From Melanocharis versteri (Eukaryota > Chordata > Aves > Passeriformes > Melanocharitidae), in NCBI GenBank assembly GCA_013397845.1, contig VZTG01003801.1, positions 281,846-345,845 on the forward strand: 64,000 nt of DNA. Reading direction: 5' to 3'. Below, in pieces: positions 26,471 to 41,594 of the stretch (position 1 is its first letter; each line of letters begins with the position of its first letter). Position numbers and translations under genes: made by a program. Under the pieces are notes generated by a model, which was not told the origin of the DNA, did not search any database, and worked only from the letters and a program-made list of their open reading frames with translations.

Positions 26471-29400
26471 AGGGTGAGGACCTATTTGATTAAACAACCT
26501 TGTATGTGTGGAATAGGATTTTAGCACATTTTTACAGTTTATGTACCAGTACGGAAAGGAAAACCACATGTATACACATGTATATGTTCTTTTATCTGAA
26601 ATGGAAGCTGAGCAGACACATTCAGGTGTGCAGTGTTTCAGTATATAGGAATCAAAATTTATGGCAGGACTACAAATCACACGCTTTTCTGCCAATGTAT
26701 ATGGATTTTCCACATGCAAATGTAAGTAAAGTGTTCTTTGTCACAACAAAGGTATTAAAAACTTACTGAAATTGTTTATTTTTTTTAATTCAGACTGATA
26801 CTTTACATCTTCAACAGCAGTAAAGATGAAGTCTTCAGAAATCCCCAATATTCATCTTGTAAGAAAGGCATGGGGCATGCTGTGGGATTAGATGGTCAAA
26901 ATAAACAGTTTTCATCTTTGTGACTTACTGTGTGTGTGCATGTTTGCAGAGGGCAAAGGACAGTCTTCCACAATTTCAAGACATCAAACAAGGAATCGAC
27001 CACTAGCCAAACACAACATGTTTTAAATAAAGTTTTGAAGAAAAAAAAAAGCTGTGACTGTTGCCTTTGAGTGGTCAGTGTTTCTTATGTCTCTGAAACA
27101 TATGTGGGTCTTCTCACCTATGCCTCTAGCTCCTGTTACAAAAAGTACTACAAAAGCAAAGTGGTGGAGGAAAACAAGGCTCTATTAGAGATCCCAGTGT
27201 GCCCTTCAATTACTGGCATTGCAAGAGCTGTGGAAACAGGAGGAGCAGCTCACATTTGAATTTTTACTTTGTCTCTTTGTCTAGAAAGAATTTGCATGAC
27301 AATATTTAGTTTTACTAAGAAAAGCAAATCGGAGAAAAACAATTTTCCCAGCCATACTAAATAATTCCATTAAATGTTTACTTATACATTTTTTCCTGAA
27401 CATATTTCTACTTCAGTAGGAATGAAATGTATAAAACAGAAAAACATGGATCCCTAGACCTCTGTCTTGGGGATTGACTTGTAAATTAAATTATGTTTAT
27501 GCCTATTCCTATGAAGGAATGAACTTCATCCTTGATATGCATATGGCCAAACTTCCAGACCCCATGACATTCCTGAACAAGACTGAGAGACTGGCACATG
27601 CTGCATACCTGGGAGACCCAAAAAGGCAAACACTAGAGCAGCCTGTACGCTGGGGATGAAAACAGTTGTCTGAGAATGTTGGTTTTCCTCTAGGCTGTAG
27701 GTTCCTGGATGACACCTAAGCCTCAGCCTTCCTTGACAAAGCATTTCCTTCTGAACCAGGGCTGCACCTCATCCCTCAGACCTTGTACCTGCACAACTTG
27801 GTCAACATGTCCATGGCCCCAGGGTTTCACTGGAGCTGCTGATGGGCATTGTGTGTACTAGCAGCCATAACGTGGTGACCTTGTCCCTACACAATGCACT
27901 AATCACAGCCTTATCAGGAAAAACATGTCTATCATTCACTTTGGGTTAATTGCTATGCCGCCAGTGGAGTTCAGCTCCAGATCAAGGCACGAAAATGTAC
28001 ATAAATACATGCACCTATCTACATGTTTCACATGTCCTTGCTCTGAATACAGTGAGGAAACCTCCACAATGCAGTTAAAAAATGGTCCAGCTAACCACAA
28101 AGCATCTACTTGGCTCTCTAAGCACCACTGAGAGTAGAGACTGGAGTGGAAACTTATACACAGAGGTGTAGCTCACATCTCTAACATGAGGCTACGTAAG
28201 CAAAGGCTCCTCTTTCTGTAGCTATGCTGTACCAGGCCATCCATCACTGCAGCATGCTGGCCCAGCTCCAAAGACACACACATGCCCTTTTGCTCTCCCC
28301 AAACAAATATTCCAAATGCACAATTCTTGGAAGATATTTCAATTCCATTAAAGCAAATGGAGCTGTATTTCCTTAAACCACGCCTGCACGTATCCCCTGA
28401 GGTCCATCTATCCCAGTCCAGACATTGTAAGACAGGACACAGGCATCAAAATGTAGATGCAGTGGAGGAGGTGGGCAAACAGTAGAGCAGTCAAAAGTGT
28501 GCTTATGTTATGGGTTTTGGAAAGGAAACTATTTCGCACTGCCTAATGACTGAAGTCAGCTAGAAAAAACAAATGCTCTGTGGGGAGTCTTCATACCAGA
28601 GAGGAGGTTTTGTGGTTACGTCTGAATGACACGACATGTTGAGAGAAACCCAAGCACGACATTTTGGTTAGGGGTGCATACAATATATAAGCACATAAAA
28701 CATTTGTAAAGTATTTTTTAAATCAACAAATTAGTGTCTCAGACTGTCATGTTATTACAATTGTGCTGTACCTGCAAACAGGGTGAGAAGTCGCATTTAC
28801 ATTTGAAAATTGCGAATATGAATTACATTTGTACATCTGAAAATGTATTTGCATTTGATAAAGTTATGAAAAATACAATGGCAGCACTTGGCAATGTGTC
28901 TTTTGAAATAAGTTGGAAGCTCCCATTAATTTGAAGTTGTTAGCATAATGGTTTATGCCATTAGGTATCAAATCTCTTCTTGTAATTACAGAAGAGATCA
29001 CAACCAACAAATAACGAAATTGTGTTTAGGTGCTCAGGAAAAACAAATTAGTTTAATCTACAGTCCACAGACATTTGAGAGCCATATGTTACTGTTGCCT
29101 TTGTTATTTTTGAAAGCTGCTATGATTTATTACTCTAAACATATAGCGACTAATTGAAAACATGGATTAAAGTGTCTCCTACTTGACCTTTTCAGAGCTA
29201 TCCCACGAATATAAATATTTATTTTACAGATTCAACAGCTGCTGATCAAGTTATATATTTTGGAAAGTATTCTTTGAATTATTATTCCACCATTCAAATT
29301 ACATAGTTCCACAATAAATTTTATGGGCATTTTATGTTAATAGGGACTCTACAAACCATCACATAACCCCCTCAATCTCACACTGCATGAGTGGTTGTAG

Positions 29401-32400
29401 AGGCATATGATCGTCTATAACTGGGTGATCTTTGCACTATAACAATACAAGAAATCCCCTCTGGCATCAACTCTTCACCTGAAACAAATCTTAACTTCTC
29501 TTTATTCATTCAGAGAGGAGAAATCAGTCAGCTATCGTGAATAAAATAAGAGTGCACAACAACAAAACCAAAACAAGCAGTTTCCACTTTCCCTTGGATT
29601 TTTATTCCTGTCCACGTTTGTAACATTTCCATTCTTAGCCTTGCCCTTATTTATCTCAGGCACTGCAACCTCAATGAAGACCTGAGTTGTTTTCACTTGG
29701 CACAAAGCAAAATAAAAGATAGTGCTAAGATGCAGTGATTGAAGACAAATAATAGAGAAAGCATATTGCCCCAAAACAGCTACTAAATTCTGGTGTGGAT
29801 TACAGCCTATTTTCCCATCTGTGCCTCATCTGATTGAGCCGTGGAGGGAGAAAAGATTACTTAATTGCTTTTCAGTATGCACGTCTGCTGTAGGATCAGG
29901 CACACAACCAGCAAGCCCTTACACTCATGCAAAGAATTCCTGAGGTTGCCAGGTTTTTTACTCCTTGTCCTGCAAGGCAGTGAAAACAGTCTGGTGTCTT
30001 TATGCTGGTTAGCATTATACTACTTTTTAGAAAACTTTTCTAAGTTCCCATTTATTGCAACCACACCAGTTTACCAGTGAACAAGAACACCTTCTGGGAG
30101 TTATTGTTTCAGCTGCACTAGAAAAGGGATTTCTGTAAAACCTTTCTTTTTTAAATCTGAGTCTAAATTTTACTCACCCTGTGGCTTCTGTGTCCTCAAC
30201 GAGTTGTGACCTGCACAGAATGCACCACCTCCCTCTGCTACACCCACAGAACTGGGGCCTCCAATATGCAATTTACAGATTTAGCCCACAGAGTGTCTTC
30301 TAAGTGACATTTATCTGAAATTCTTTTCCAAGTGCTTTCAGTCTCAGCCTGAATATTCATCTGCTTTGATAACCACCTCAGCTGCTTTTGCTTGTTCTGT
30401 CTCTGGCCTTGTTTATAAAGATATTGTGCAGTAAGTTGGGGAATGAATTTACAGCTCCTTGCCACTAATTCTCTCTGTAAACACCCCTACAGCACACTAA
30501 ATTGCCTTGGTTTGAAGCAACTTAATCTCCTCTCAATGCCACGTGAAATATCTAATACTTTCTGCAAACTGAGTAACCACAAAAGAGGGCATGCAGGAAA
30601 CCAAATTAACTGTAAATTCACAGCTGAACACACTACTTTCTGTAGAAAACCCATCTATTTCAGTTAATTCTTTGCAACTAGGTCGTGGTGATGATACACC
30701 AGCATCCCTGAGAAGAAGTTTCATTTGCTCTTCCTGCTTTCACTTTCACTGTCATGACTGTAGAGCTGGTGTCTAGTCAGTGATAGAATCTTATTATAGT
30801 AACATCCAAATGTGACATACAGCAAGGATTAAAGTGTTATCCAACTTGTAAATGCATAAGCAGGCTCCCTGGAAACAGAATTCAGACTGATATTTTCATT
30901 TTCAAACCTGTATTTTTCTCCATCTGAGCAGTCAATGGAGCATCTTCCTTTCTAAGTAAGATCCAATTATAATGAGAGCTTGGATTGACAGAAAACATTA
31001 TTATAACTGAATGAGCTGTCAAATCCATGATTAATAAGGTTTTTCATTTAGGTTCAACAATAGCAGCATTAGACTACTGCCATATTATTATTCAATAACT
31101 CATAACACTCATAAGAAGGTTTATTTTCCGTTTCAGAGGGTAGACCGAGATGTTTCACATTCAGCTATTCGTACGGGCAGAAGTAGTTTCAATATTTCAT
31201 GAGATGATTTTATCTCTGTTTTTTCTGAAGATGCAAACTAATGAAAAGCCTTATGCAAAATCTAAGCCTGCTGTTTGAGGATTTAGTTTCTGTTTACCTT
31301 CCAGCTCCCATGTTTTTGCATCCATATTCCTGTTGCTCAAACTATGAGAATAGAGAGGGAGTATGAGTAGTGTGGGAGGTTGGTAGCCTGGATGTTCACA
31401 TCATCAAATGTTGATGATATGGAATAAAAGTAGGAGGCAAACCAAGACCTCTCTGGTCTGTGTGTTCAGCAAGGTGCAAAGAACAGATAAAGAGCAGATA
31501 TTTCTTGTTAACCACCGTGCATGTATGCACGCGGCTGGCTCTAACGCAGCAGATTGTTTTTTACATTACACTGCTTTTTCTTTTTATATGAGAGACAATG
31601 AGGGCAGGATAGTAACGAACTAAGATATTCACAAGGGGAAACGAACATATTTAGAAAGAGAAGTGTTCACCCTCAAAAAAGCCTTTTTGTAACAAAAATG
31701 CAATTCCCTTCATCCTACATAAATTCTGCTTTCCCATCCCATTTCACAGTTTGATTGAATGTAACTGGATATTCTGTTTTTCTGTTTCACTAGTTCTCAA
31801 TTTCACCTTCCTAGCTTAGCTCCTTAATCCGCTCTTCCACCCAAATGGAAGTGCTGCTCCATCATTGCAAGTAGTATAAATGATGTGTGAGGTTGACTTA
31901 AAAAAATAACCTTTTAGTCCAGCATTTATTTAGACATCATCAGTTATGTCCCACTACTTTTTTCTACAAGTATGATGCATTAACATAAGATATATATATA
32001 TTTGGAGAGATCTATCTATCTATCTATCTGTAACCTGTACTGCAGCTGTCTCTTTCCTCATTTTCTTCTCTTGCTGACACCTTTCGTGCTTGCACAAACT
32101 AACCTTTAATATGCAACACTTAGTTTAATGTTATCATCTGTCAAAGTCCCACAAGATGGGGAAATTTATGGAGGCGTTATAAGAAACGTCTGACTTTCCA
32201 TCCATAACTTTGTCTTGAAACTAACTGCTACCTTCTGTAAGCCAACAGGTGGAGACAAGGCTAAAGACACCAGATATACCACAGCAGATGCAGAAGACGA
32301 GCACAAAGACCAGTGTCTACTATTAGAATAAACTATGAAGTGGTTAACAAAAGACTGATCTCTCAAAGGTGTTCGTGAACCTCAGAGTTAACACCTTGCT

Positions 32401-32959
32401 ATGGTATAAGTTCTTAAATTTCTTCCGCTTTTGAATAGACACATTTCAGAATCCATCTGCCCTGGATAACTGTCACCTGGTTTTTACATCTCTTTTGTAG
32501 ATTAACTTCCAGCTAAAAACTTTAAACAAGTCTAAAAATGTACTAATGTCCAGTAATTCCACTGTTGATATTATTTTTATGCTAATATTGTTGTTGCTAT
32601 TGCAGTAGCCAATGCACAAAATGCTGCATATATAGAAAAATCATGCTTGTCTATACAAATATCCAAGATAGGAAAATTGTGTTCCATTTCATAGACAGAG
32701 GAGACAGCTACATGAACAAGTTGCCACCTAGTAAACGAGCGTGGATTTACAGCTCATTTAATACTCCATGGCAACTGCCTGTGTGGTTGCTGCTCCAGAG
32801 TAAATGCGAGGTAGCTCTGACCCTTACCGAAAGTGAGGCAATGTGTCTTGCATTCACCTGAGCTTTAAGCATACATATAAAGTAACTAATGAGCTGTAAA
32901 TCCAGACTCCCTCTTCACACCTGGCAGTTTCTTCATGTATCTGGAGGCAATGATATTTA
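26471..32959. other. Non-coding stretch
   Basis: AT-rich, with no supported exon or RNA gene. The part around 28.7-29.3 kb is especially AT-rich without simple repeats, which is a composition often seen in conserved non-coding DNA, but conservation cannot be judged from one sequence. A TA run and a (TCTA)n tetranucleotide repeat lie near 31.99-32.03 kb. Confidence 0.5.
31989..32030. repeat. (TA)n followed by (TCTA)n microsatellite
   Basis: A tatatatata run, a short spacer, then five ATCT/TCTA units. A typical polymorphic tetranucleotide locus. Confidence 0.9.
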
Positions 32960-33045
32960 TGTGATTTGCCTGTGGTCACTGAAGCAGCATTTGACAGAAG
33001 TGGCAATGTAAGCCAGACCTACTGAGCTCCTGTGAACTCCACTCC
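32960..33045 (+). repeat. Possible ancient MIR/AmnSINE-like fragment
   Basis: 'gtgatttgcctgtggtcact', then 'gcagcatttgacagaagtgg', then 'gccagacctactgagctcct' follows the layout of MIR-type SINE 3' halves (ttgcccaaggtcac, gcagagctgg, acccaggtctcctga). Strongly diverged; recognised by eye only. Confidence 0.35.
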
Positions 33046-36000
33046 TCACATGGCCATAATTTTCTTGTAGAGCTACTGTTCAACTGCTTGGCACATTTCC
33101 CTTCAAATGACGGTAATTCACAAGCAAACTCAACCACTTTCTCCTCATTAATACTGCAGAACACGCATTTACCACTTATACAAAACAGATGGGTCCCTAA
33201 AAGTAGCTTTCAGATACGGTTTCTTCATTTCACATATAAAATATTATTTACCTTTTCAAAGACTGTTAAACTTAACGTTTAAAAGGGATGCTTTGGGAAT
33301 AGCCTTATCCTGGTTTATTAATCAGATTTCAACTCTAGGTAATTAAGAGTCCAGACTAGAGAACAGCCTAAGCAGAGCTCATCACCAATGTTGTCCATCG
33401 GGATGGTCCATGGTATGTCACAAACTAGCAAAAAGCTTTCTTTATTTTCCTTTTTTTTCCCCCCAGTGACTTCTATTAAGTGACTCTCTGCTTAGACTCC
33501 ACCACATTAGTTCAGGTGGACCATTGATACAAGCCACAGCCTACAGTCATTGCAAGCTTGGGACCACTGCTCGGGTTTTCCAGCGGCACTACAGGAATCA
33601 CAACAGACTTGAATACCCTCTGCCTCTTCAATCCCCTTGTTATCCTCTATTGAAAAAAGAAAAAAGAAAAGAAAATCTGAACCACTGCATAACAATATAC
33701 TGCCATGACAATCTGCTTACTAGAAGAATCATGTTCTGAGGCAAAACAAGACCAAAATGTTGTTAAATACCTTGAAAAAGTTCAGTGTAAATTATACGCC
33801 TCTATGCATAAAGAAGAAAAATTAATTTTTATGGTAGAGACAATAAATACATTATTTTTTATCCCTGAAAAACTCCTTCATCATGCTTTTTTATGTCATG
33901 CCTGCGGACTAACACATTCAAAAAGTAAAGAAGGAAAGCCCAGGGCTTGGACGGTCATTACAAATTTTAATGGATTTGATGAGTCTCTCCACAGCACTCT
34001 CTGTTTCTTGATAATCACTCAATTCCTCACTGCAATGACTCTATGGAAAATGTGAACCATGGCTACAGGTCTTTTAGGATGTGACCCTGCTGTCACACTG
34101 ACAGCAACTTTCTTATTTCTATTTGTGGGGCATATAGTCCAAAGCATAATCCCAACCTTCTGGGATGCTTTCACTTCCAGAATGCTCAGCTGACAGTACT
34201 GCCGAAGCTTGAATTTCATGAAAGAATGCATAATGTGAATGGGCAATGTCACTGCTGTCCCTTACACTGGCCACATACAACACTTAAGTGACATTGGTGA
34301 AGCTCCCTCCTTTTCTTTTTTTTCCCCCATCTTTTTTTAGCAGTGGCTATATCAACGCTAGTTGATTACACAGTGCCTGGAAAACTTCCCTGGACTTCAT
34401 TTCAACCTGTGCCAACTAGCTCTTTCCATACAGTTCCCAGGCATGATCTGGGGACAGAGCACCCCAAGGCCCACTCTCACAAATAAGGAGACCTAAGGGC
34501 TACTAGCAGGGACACCAGCCCTCCACGCCAGCTGGCCTTCAGAGCCCAGAAAAGTTCCTGAAGGTGTTTGAGCAGGGATGGAGTCAGACATCCTGGGAGC
34601 TGCCCAGAGCTCCGGCAGCTGGCTCTATAGGATCCTTGGGAGCTGCCTGGCAGGTCACTGCCACTGCTGCAGATGGGCATTGCAGGAGTATGGGGATTGT
34701 GCTTCCTGCTGGAAATTTGCTGTGGTATAGATTATCTCTGGCCATTTTAAACTGGAAAACTCTTTAGTGACTTCCAAACAGATCAAAATACAGTCCATAA
34801 GAGGTAGTGCTTCAACAGCTAGCTGTCCAGAAACCTAATTTTCCAATTTTCTTGCTGTGAGGAGAAGGGCAAACAGTAAAATACAGCCTGCAAAACAGAT
34901 TTGTGGGAAGTCAGGCTTCTTGGCGACCCAGTTGAAAAAAAGACATTTCTGTGCCCCACGCCCCAGATTCTATTTTTGGAGTTATTCAGCTGCAGTAGTT
35001 CCTTGAATTTTAGATTTATTCTTCTACTTTTTTTGTTCTGCTTCATAATTGTACATAATTATATGATTTTGTTATGCTATGTGTTTTATTATGTTATGTG
35101 CTTTCTGTGAGACAGGAAAAAAAATGTACCAGCCAGTTCTTTCCTTACTTACATCAATGGCTTGTGGCTCACACACTCTGTTCAGGATTTTCCTTCTTAT
35201 CAAGGGTTCCATATTTTCATGTGGTTCAATTTTTTATTTCTTCTGGGCATCCTCTTTATTTTTATATTTCTTTTCTCTTTGTTCTCTGAGTAATTCATTT
35301 TTAGCTCTAAATTAAGCAATTTGCTTTTAACCAGTTGGCATTTTCATCAGTCAGCATACCCAAATGTTCATCTGTACCTTCCTTAATTCCATGTACTGTA
35401 TCAGCATTTCCTGTAGCACTAATGCCTTTCTGCAATGAGACATACACCTCAGATTGCCCCGCTGTTTCTTCAGGCAATTATGTACTGCCTGTCCTTCTGG
35501 CAGGCACACTGATATCTTCCCTACTGTATTTTGGTTTTGAGACTAACATCAAACCGCAATAAGTGCCTACTGCAGACTTGATGATTCTCTGTGGAAACTT
35601 TAAGCTTTTAGTATCATTTAAAAGAAAAAGAGGATACTGAGAATATCAGGAAAACTCCAGTCATTTATTAGCTGAGACTTTAGGATTTCCAGTTCCTCTA
35701 ACTCCTTCCTGTTGGTTTGTGCAGAGACCATAGGGCATCCAGCAGTCCTGGTCTGCAGCCAGCATTGCTTGGCTTCTTCTGCAGAAAAACCCAGGATGTG
35801 AAGTGGGTTGGCACTCAGATAGGTTTCAGCCCAGCATGGTATCAGGATGTGGACAGGCTTTCCAAAAAACGGTCACAGGCCCCCAGATCCAAACACAGCT
35901 ATAAGGATCTCTGCAACACAGCATCAATACAAAATACTTCAGCTTGGACTATCCAGCCAAAACTAAAATAAAACTGCTTGACATTTGTCAGCACCTACAC

Positions 36001-39000
36001 CCTGCTCCAGCTTTCCCCTAAGATCCTAGCAGGAGACCGATCCTGTGCTGAAGTTTGGAATAGGTGGTGCTGCTAGGGGAGGCAACAAAAGCCTGTGTGT
36101 AACTTGAGATGTCCCTGCAGCTCCCACTCCTTTACGCCTGTGACCTTGGCTTCAGCTCGCTGCGTGAGAGAAGAGCAAGCAGTGGAGATGTGTTGGGAAG
36201 AAGCAAGGAACAGGAAAAGGCAAGCCTGTTGAAAGCAGTACAGGGGACTGGGAAACCAATATCATATAGGTTAGGGGTGGGGTGAAGGGCACATGAAAAA
36301 TGTAGCATGGGGGGACCCAAACACGTGGGTCTTGGGGAAATCGGGCGTGTGTGTCACAGGAGGGGTTTTAGGAGGAAAAGGAACCCATGGCACAGTGTGG
36401 ATGTGGTGCCCAGAGAACTGAGAAGCTGCAGCACAAGGACTTGGAGGGAATTGAGGCCTGATTCACCAGGTGAGGCTGTGGTGGGGATGGGATTTTGAGA
36501 CACTTCAGGAAATTGGCCACAATGACAGTACGGGGTGGTCCTCAATTTGTAGAGCTGTACTTCTAGCCTTCACATATTATTTATTACAGACTCACAAAGC
36601 TACTGGAAAATGACAGGGAGAAATAATAGATAGGACGTGGGGAAGGAGGGGGAAAGAGAGGGTGGAAGGTGAGATTCCAGGGAGTGGGAAACATCCTCTT
36701 CTGTGGGGACAGAGAAAAAGAGAGGAAGAGGAAGCACAGGTGCAGCATCAGCAGCCACAATGTTGCACCTGTCAGAGAGGAAACCCTCCTCCTCATGTTT
36801 GCATATGCATATTTCTGCATCTGCTAATGAACCTCTTTTTTCTTCCTCATTTTCAGAGCCAAAAGATTGTTAATTCCTGAAGTCTGCTCTTACCTATTCC
36901 TTCCTGGCTGTCCAGTGTGCATTTTCTAGTATGTTTTTGTTTAGGAAGGTTAGTTTCTTGCTACACAGCAGAAATATTTGTGTTAAATCTACTCTGTAAA
37001 GCACCCAAAAATGTGAAAAATGAACTGGAAGCAGAAAAGAAATAGTTATGAGGAAGGAAAGGAGACACTACAGGAAAACTCATTTGCTGAGAAATGCAGC
37101 TTATGTCTTATCAACTTAATTCCTGATAAGTCTTCATTTTGCTATGAAGACAGATGTGATAACTATGTTAATGGCAGATTTCGATAGCTCAGTTTGTAGA
37201 ACTGCAAAGCCAGATGGAAGTGATAATTTTTCTTTCATTTTAATTTTGAAATAAAAAGCAAGAAAGCAAGAGTTCTTGGTATCTTAACACTGTAATGACT
37301 TTTGAAAGGATAATGGACCTTAGCACAAAATGACGATTAGCTATCATGCCCTGATGCTTCTATTTTATTAAATTCCAGTTTCCCTGGCTGGAATTCTCTC
37401 AGCTTTCTTGCCAGAGATGAGCAGATTACTGCTTGTGACCGACTTTTCCAGTTCCACATTCATAAAGTTATTTAGCAGCAATCCAGCTGGTGAGTATTTT
37501 ACTGATTCTGCTGTTGCTCAGGTTAGATACATGACTAAACAGACCACTGAAAATAGCATTGGATAGAGCTGACCTCTCTTACTCATTATCAGGAGTGAAA
37601 TACTGCCTTTTTTGTCCCTTAAGCAGTGCCCTTAGTCCCACATGGTCTTAGGAGTACAAGGGCTAAATTGTGGCTTTCCATGCATTGATTAAGATGGCAT
37701 TTAGCAATATTTGGTGTGGACTCTTCGTTTCAATTTGATACAAAACCATTGAGGGACAGAGATTAGCACCTTCTTAAATGCATAGGGTATTTACTGCTCG
37801 AACTGATAGAAAAAAAGAAAGCTAGAGAACTTTTGCTTCTTGAATCCTCTTGAAGGAGAGGAAACAGTAGGTCTCCTAGCAGGTAAAAAAGGAAATTTTA
37901 GAAAACTATTTTCAAGACAATTATTAAGTGAAAACTTGGTTTGTAATATTTGCAGTGGTGTTTCTAATGTGTGGAAAAAACCAGACATATCTGGGTTGTT
38001 CCCTTTATATGAATTTTCATTTCAAGAAAGTGAGGTCCTGACTGAGTGCTCCCACAGGAACTTCTCTCCAGGAACAACTTGGCAAGAGGGTGAGATGCTC
38101 CATTCTCAAATCAGTAGCATTAACTTCAGGGGTTTGTTAGGTCATTCTCACTTTCTAAATAAGCTCACAAATTAGAAACTGAATGACAATTTAATTCTAC
38201 ATGTCAGTTAAAACCCCCTCTGAAATTCATTCCAATGATTCTAGCAAAGAAAATGCAGATTTCTGGTGAATTTCATAATACATTTTAACATGAGACAAAG
38301 GATACAAGTTGTTATGTCCTTCCTGTCCTCACCTGGGGGTGCTTGAGGGTAGAGGCATTGGTTATTGGATAAATATCTGCTATTGGCTAGTAATATTAGA
38401 TAGATATCTGCTGTATGAAGTATCAGATTAATTTCATCATTCAATACAAGCAATTTTTTTTCATTTGTTTAGTTTACACGTATTTTCTTGGAGTTTGTCT
38501 TTTTAATTCAATTAGCAAGTAATACAAAATTGCAAACATATGTGGTCAGGACGTTTCTTACCCAAACAAAACTTTCATATGAGAGGGAAAGGGAAAGTCT
38601 ACACTGTACTGTGGAGGAGAAAGGAGAGATCTCCAGGTTCTGGAAGTGAAAGCTGTATCAGCAGGAGTCGAGCCAACTTAATTAGCCCTGTGAAGAGACT
38701 GGGCAGAGCACTTGGTTAATGCAGCTGTATCATGTTTGACAATTCATCTGCTGTCTCTGGACTTTGCTGAACTGTGCACACATCCGTGTCTCTGCAGGAT
38801 TGCACCTTGCACACAAGCAGAGGCAGTTCTCACACTCATCTGAGGTTCCAGTCCATGCCGGATGCCAATCTCATACAATCCAGTGACTCACATGACCAAA
38901 AGTACTCGGTGAAGCACGCAGTCCTGCTCCTGGGCTCAGGGTTTCCTTACCAAGGTCAGAGAACAGCAGGAAGAGACAGCTGGAGCCTCTCTGCCCTCAC

Positions 39001-41594
39001 AGCTTTGCTGTGAGCTGAGGCAAGCAAAGCACAAGCTGTAGCTAAAGGTGACCCACTCTCGCAGATAATCCTCAGGTACTGGCAAAAAACAGACAGATCT
39101 TATGCAGCAGCAATGCTTTATCCTGGCGCTCCAAACCAACCAGAGCTTCCCAACTGGTGTGCAAGGAAGACATTCACCACTCTCCAGCAAGCAGCCAGAG
39201 CTCCCCAAGCACCAGGCAGGGAGCTGCCTGCAGGAGGAGCGTGGCAACTCATGCAGCACTAAAGCTTATCCCAGGCTGCCACCTTGTCAGGCTTAAGTTC
39301 AGCTCATTAGGACGCTCATCTGTTATTTATGCAAATAAGCCTATGCATAGTCACAAAATATGCAAAGATGGCTATTTATCAGTTTGGCACAGTTTCCGAC
39401 TTTCTGAACCCTCAGACATTCCTGATACATGTAAAAAGAAAACACAATCTCCCGAGCCCTGCAGAGGGGCCAAGGCAGAGCCTAGCTGCTACCATCCACG
39501 TCTTCTCAGAGGACTCACAGTGCTCAGGATAGAAAAGATAATGTGTTCTGTGTGACTTTAAACACAACATGTTACAGCTCAGGATGTTTAATCTAGTGAA
39601 TAAGGGATCTCTACTTATTTTGCCTTCCCGGGGGAGGAGATTTACGATATGCATAACTCCAAGCATTCTGACTGCAGTTTATTATTTATTTATAACAGGC
39701 ACCTGCCCCCCCAAAAAATTTAAAAACGGTCTCCTGGAACAGTGTTTAAATTATCTCCTTTGTCTGGACAGCTGCAGTCTAAGGTTGCTCTCACTCACAA
39801 ATGTGCAAAAGAACCTCGGCTCATCCCTCTTCTGCCCTTACTGCTCTCTTCTCACTTTAGGAAAATATTATCTTCTGCATGAACCTGATCTGGAGTCAGC
39901 ATCCACCTGCTTTTCTGCACACATAGCCATCAGTAACTGCAGGAGGTCTGAGTCCTCCTGGAAAGGGTACAGATCGACCAGAAGCACAGCATTAGAGAAT
40001 TTTCCCCCATTTCTTTGCCGCTGGCCAGTACCAGGGTGATTGCTTGCCTGTTAGCTCCATGAACAATATATCCTTTCTCATATGTCCTTCCTTACACAAC
40101 AGGATGTCTTATTTAAGCTGCTACAATGTTCACTGTAAAAATTAGAATAAAAGACATTTCTGTAGTAAAGACAGGAGAAAATGACACATCTTTTTGTTGT
40201 AGTACCCTTATCTGAGGGAACCACCTTATCCATTCACTTCTCCTATAGTCTGTTGTAACCATCTCCCAGGATCTATGTGGAGCTTTGGACCTGCATGTGG
40301 TCTTGGAATTGGGGAATGAGAGGAGGAACACCTCCAGCAGGCAAAGAGAGGTACTCACAAATGCTGCCCTTTCAGAGTGGCTACAATTCAACTTTAGTTT
40401 CATACCAACACACAAAAAAAGAGCTTCCTTTGAATCCCCCAAAATATGATTACATGAGTTACATTGTATTGAAAGCATAGCAATCACAACACGGGGTGCT
40501 CAGTCCACCCTGATATCAGGATGATGATCTCATCAGGAGAGAGAATAGTAAGGGCAAAAGCAAGAAAACTCATGGGTTCACATAAAGACAGTTTAATAAA
40601 TGAAGGAAAGAGGTAAAACACCCCCCAAAACAGTGATGCAAAGGCAGTCACTCACCACCTCCTACAAGCAGACTGATGTCTGGCCAGTCTCTGAGTTACG
40701 ACTGCCTTCCTAGGCAAATCACCCCCTCTGTTTTTATTGCTGAACATGGTATTTTGTGTCATGGAATATCCCTTTGGTCAGCTGGGGTCAGCTCCTCCAC
40801 CAGTGTCCCTTCCCAACCTCTTGCCCAACCCCAGCCAACTTCCTTGGGGAAGCCTGTGAAATCAAGAAGGCCTTGATGCTGTGGGTGCACGGCTGTGAAA
40901 CAGCCAAAAGACTGGTGTGTTATCAACCATGATTAAGAGAAAAATCCAAAAAATACCTTACAGGCTGGTGTGAAAAAAATCAACTCCACCTCAACCAGAC
41001 CCATCAGAAAGACTAATGAACAAATGCATTGTTTTAGGTTAAACATGAAGAAAATCATCCTAGAAGGGGCACTTCTTTCTTAACATCAAGTGCTATTCTA
41101 AAAGAACAGCCTATTTTTTTTTTTTTTTTTATTCCATTCCAAACCTGTTTCCCATTTCGGTAAGTGCAAAACAATGAATTCAAAAATTTCAAAACGACCT
41201 GCCTTTTTGTGAACTTAATTCTGCAATTTCCAGCTGAGCAAAATTATCTTTACATCATGAAAACATATGCTTCCCCTTAATAAAGATTTAAATACAGGCA
41301 CTTCAAATCTCTCCCTTCACTTTTACAACAGTGCAGTAAAGGATTATCCACGCAGAATTATACAGCCAAGATTTCTGCTGTGAGTCGGCATAGTTCTGTT
41401 GTTTTTCATGGATCAATTAACACACACTGGAGACTTTAGCCATTCCTGTCTGTAATGGCTAATTTGCCTATTACAGGGAGCTGAGAGCCATCTGTGTACA
41501 TGCCATAAGGATACAACAGTGAAATGAAGACTTTAAACCCACAGAACATGACCTGTGATTGTAAGACATTCAAAGACAAGACGGGATACCTTAC
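33046..41594. other. Non-coding stretch, presumed THEMIS 3' intron or downstream DNA
   Basis: The exon or exons for the THEMIS C-terminus should lie to the left of 41595 on the minus strand. I searched by eye for coding sequence resembling the conserved tail and found none, so they are either very short and diverged here or outside the window. Purine-rich blocks occur at about 36.60-36.74 kb and a 17-T run at 41114-41130. The 156-codon plus-strand frame at 39569-40039 shows no domain. Confidence 0.5.

Noticed and set aside
26333..26719. 128-codon minus-strand frame
   Set aside because: It is open only because it crosses the block of undetermined bases and a GA repeat.
39569..40039. 156-codon plus-strand frame
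   Set aside because: No recognisable domain, no conserved motif, no promoter or splice support; a chance frame is more likely.
41436..41594. Frame extension past THEMIS exon 4 (VRYPVLSLNVLQ...)
   Set aside because: It begins at a strong GTAAGG donor and the translation no longer resembles the family; it is intron read-through.
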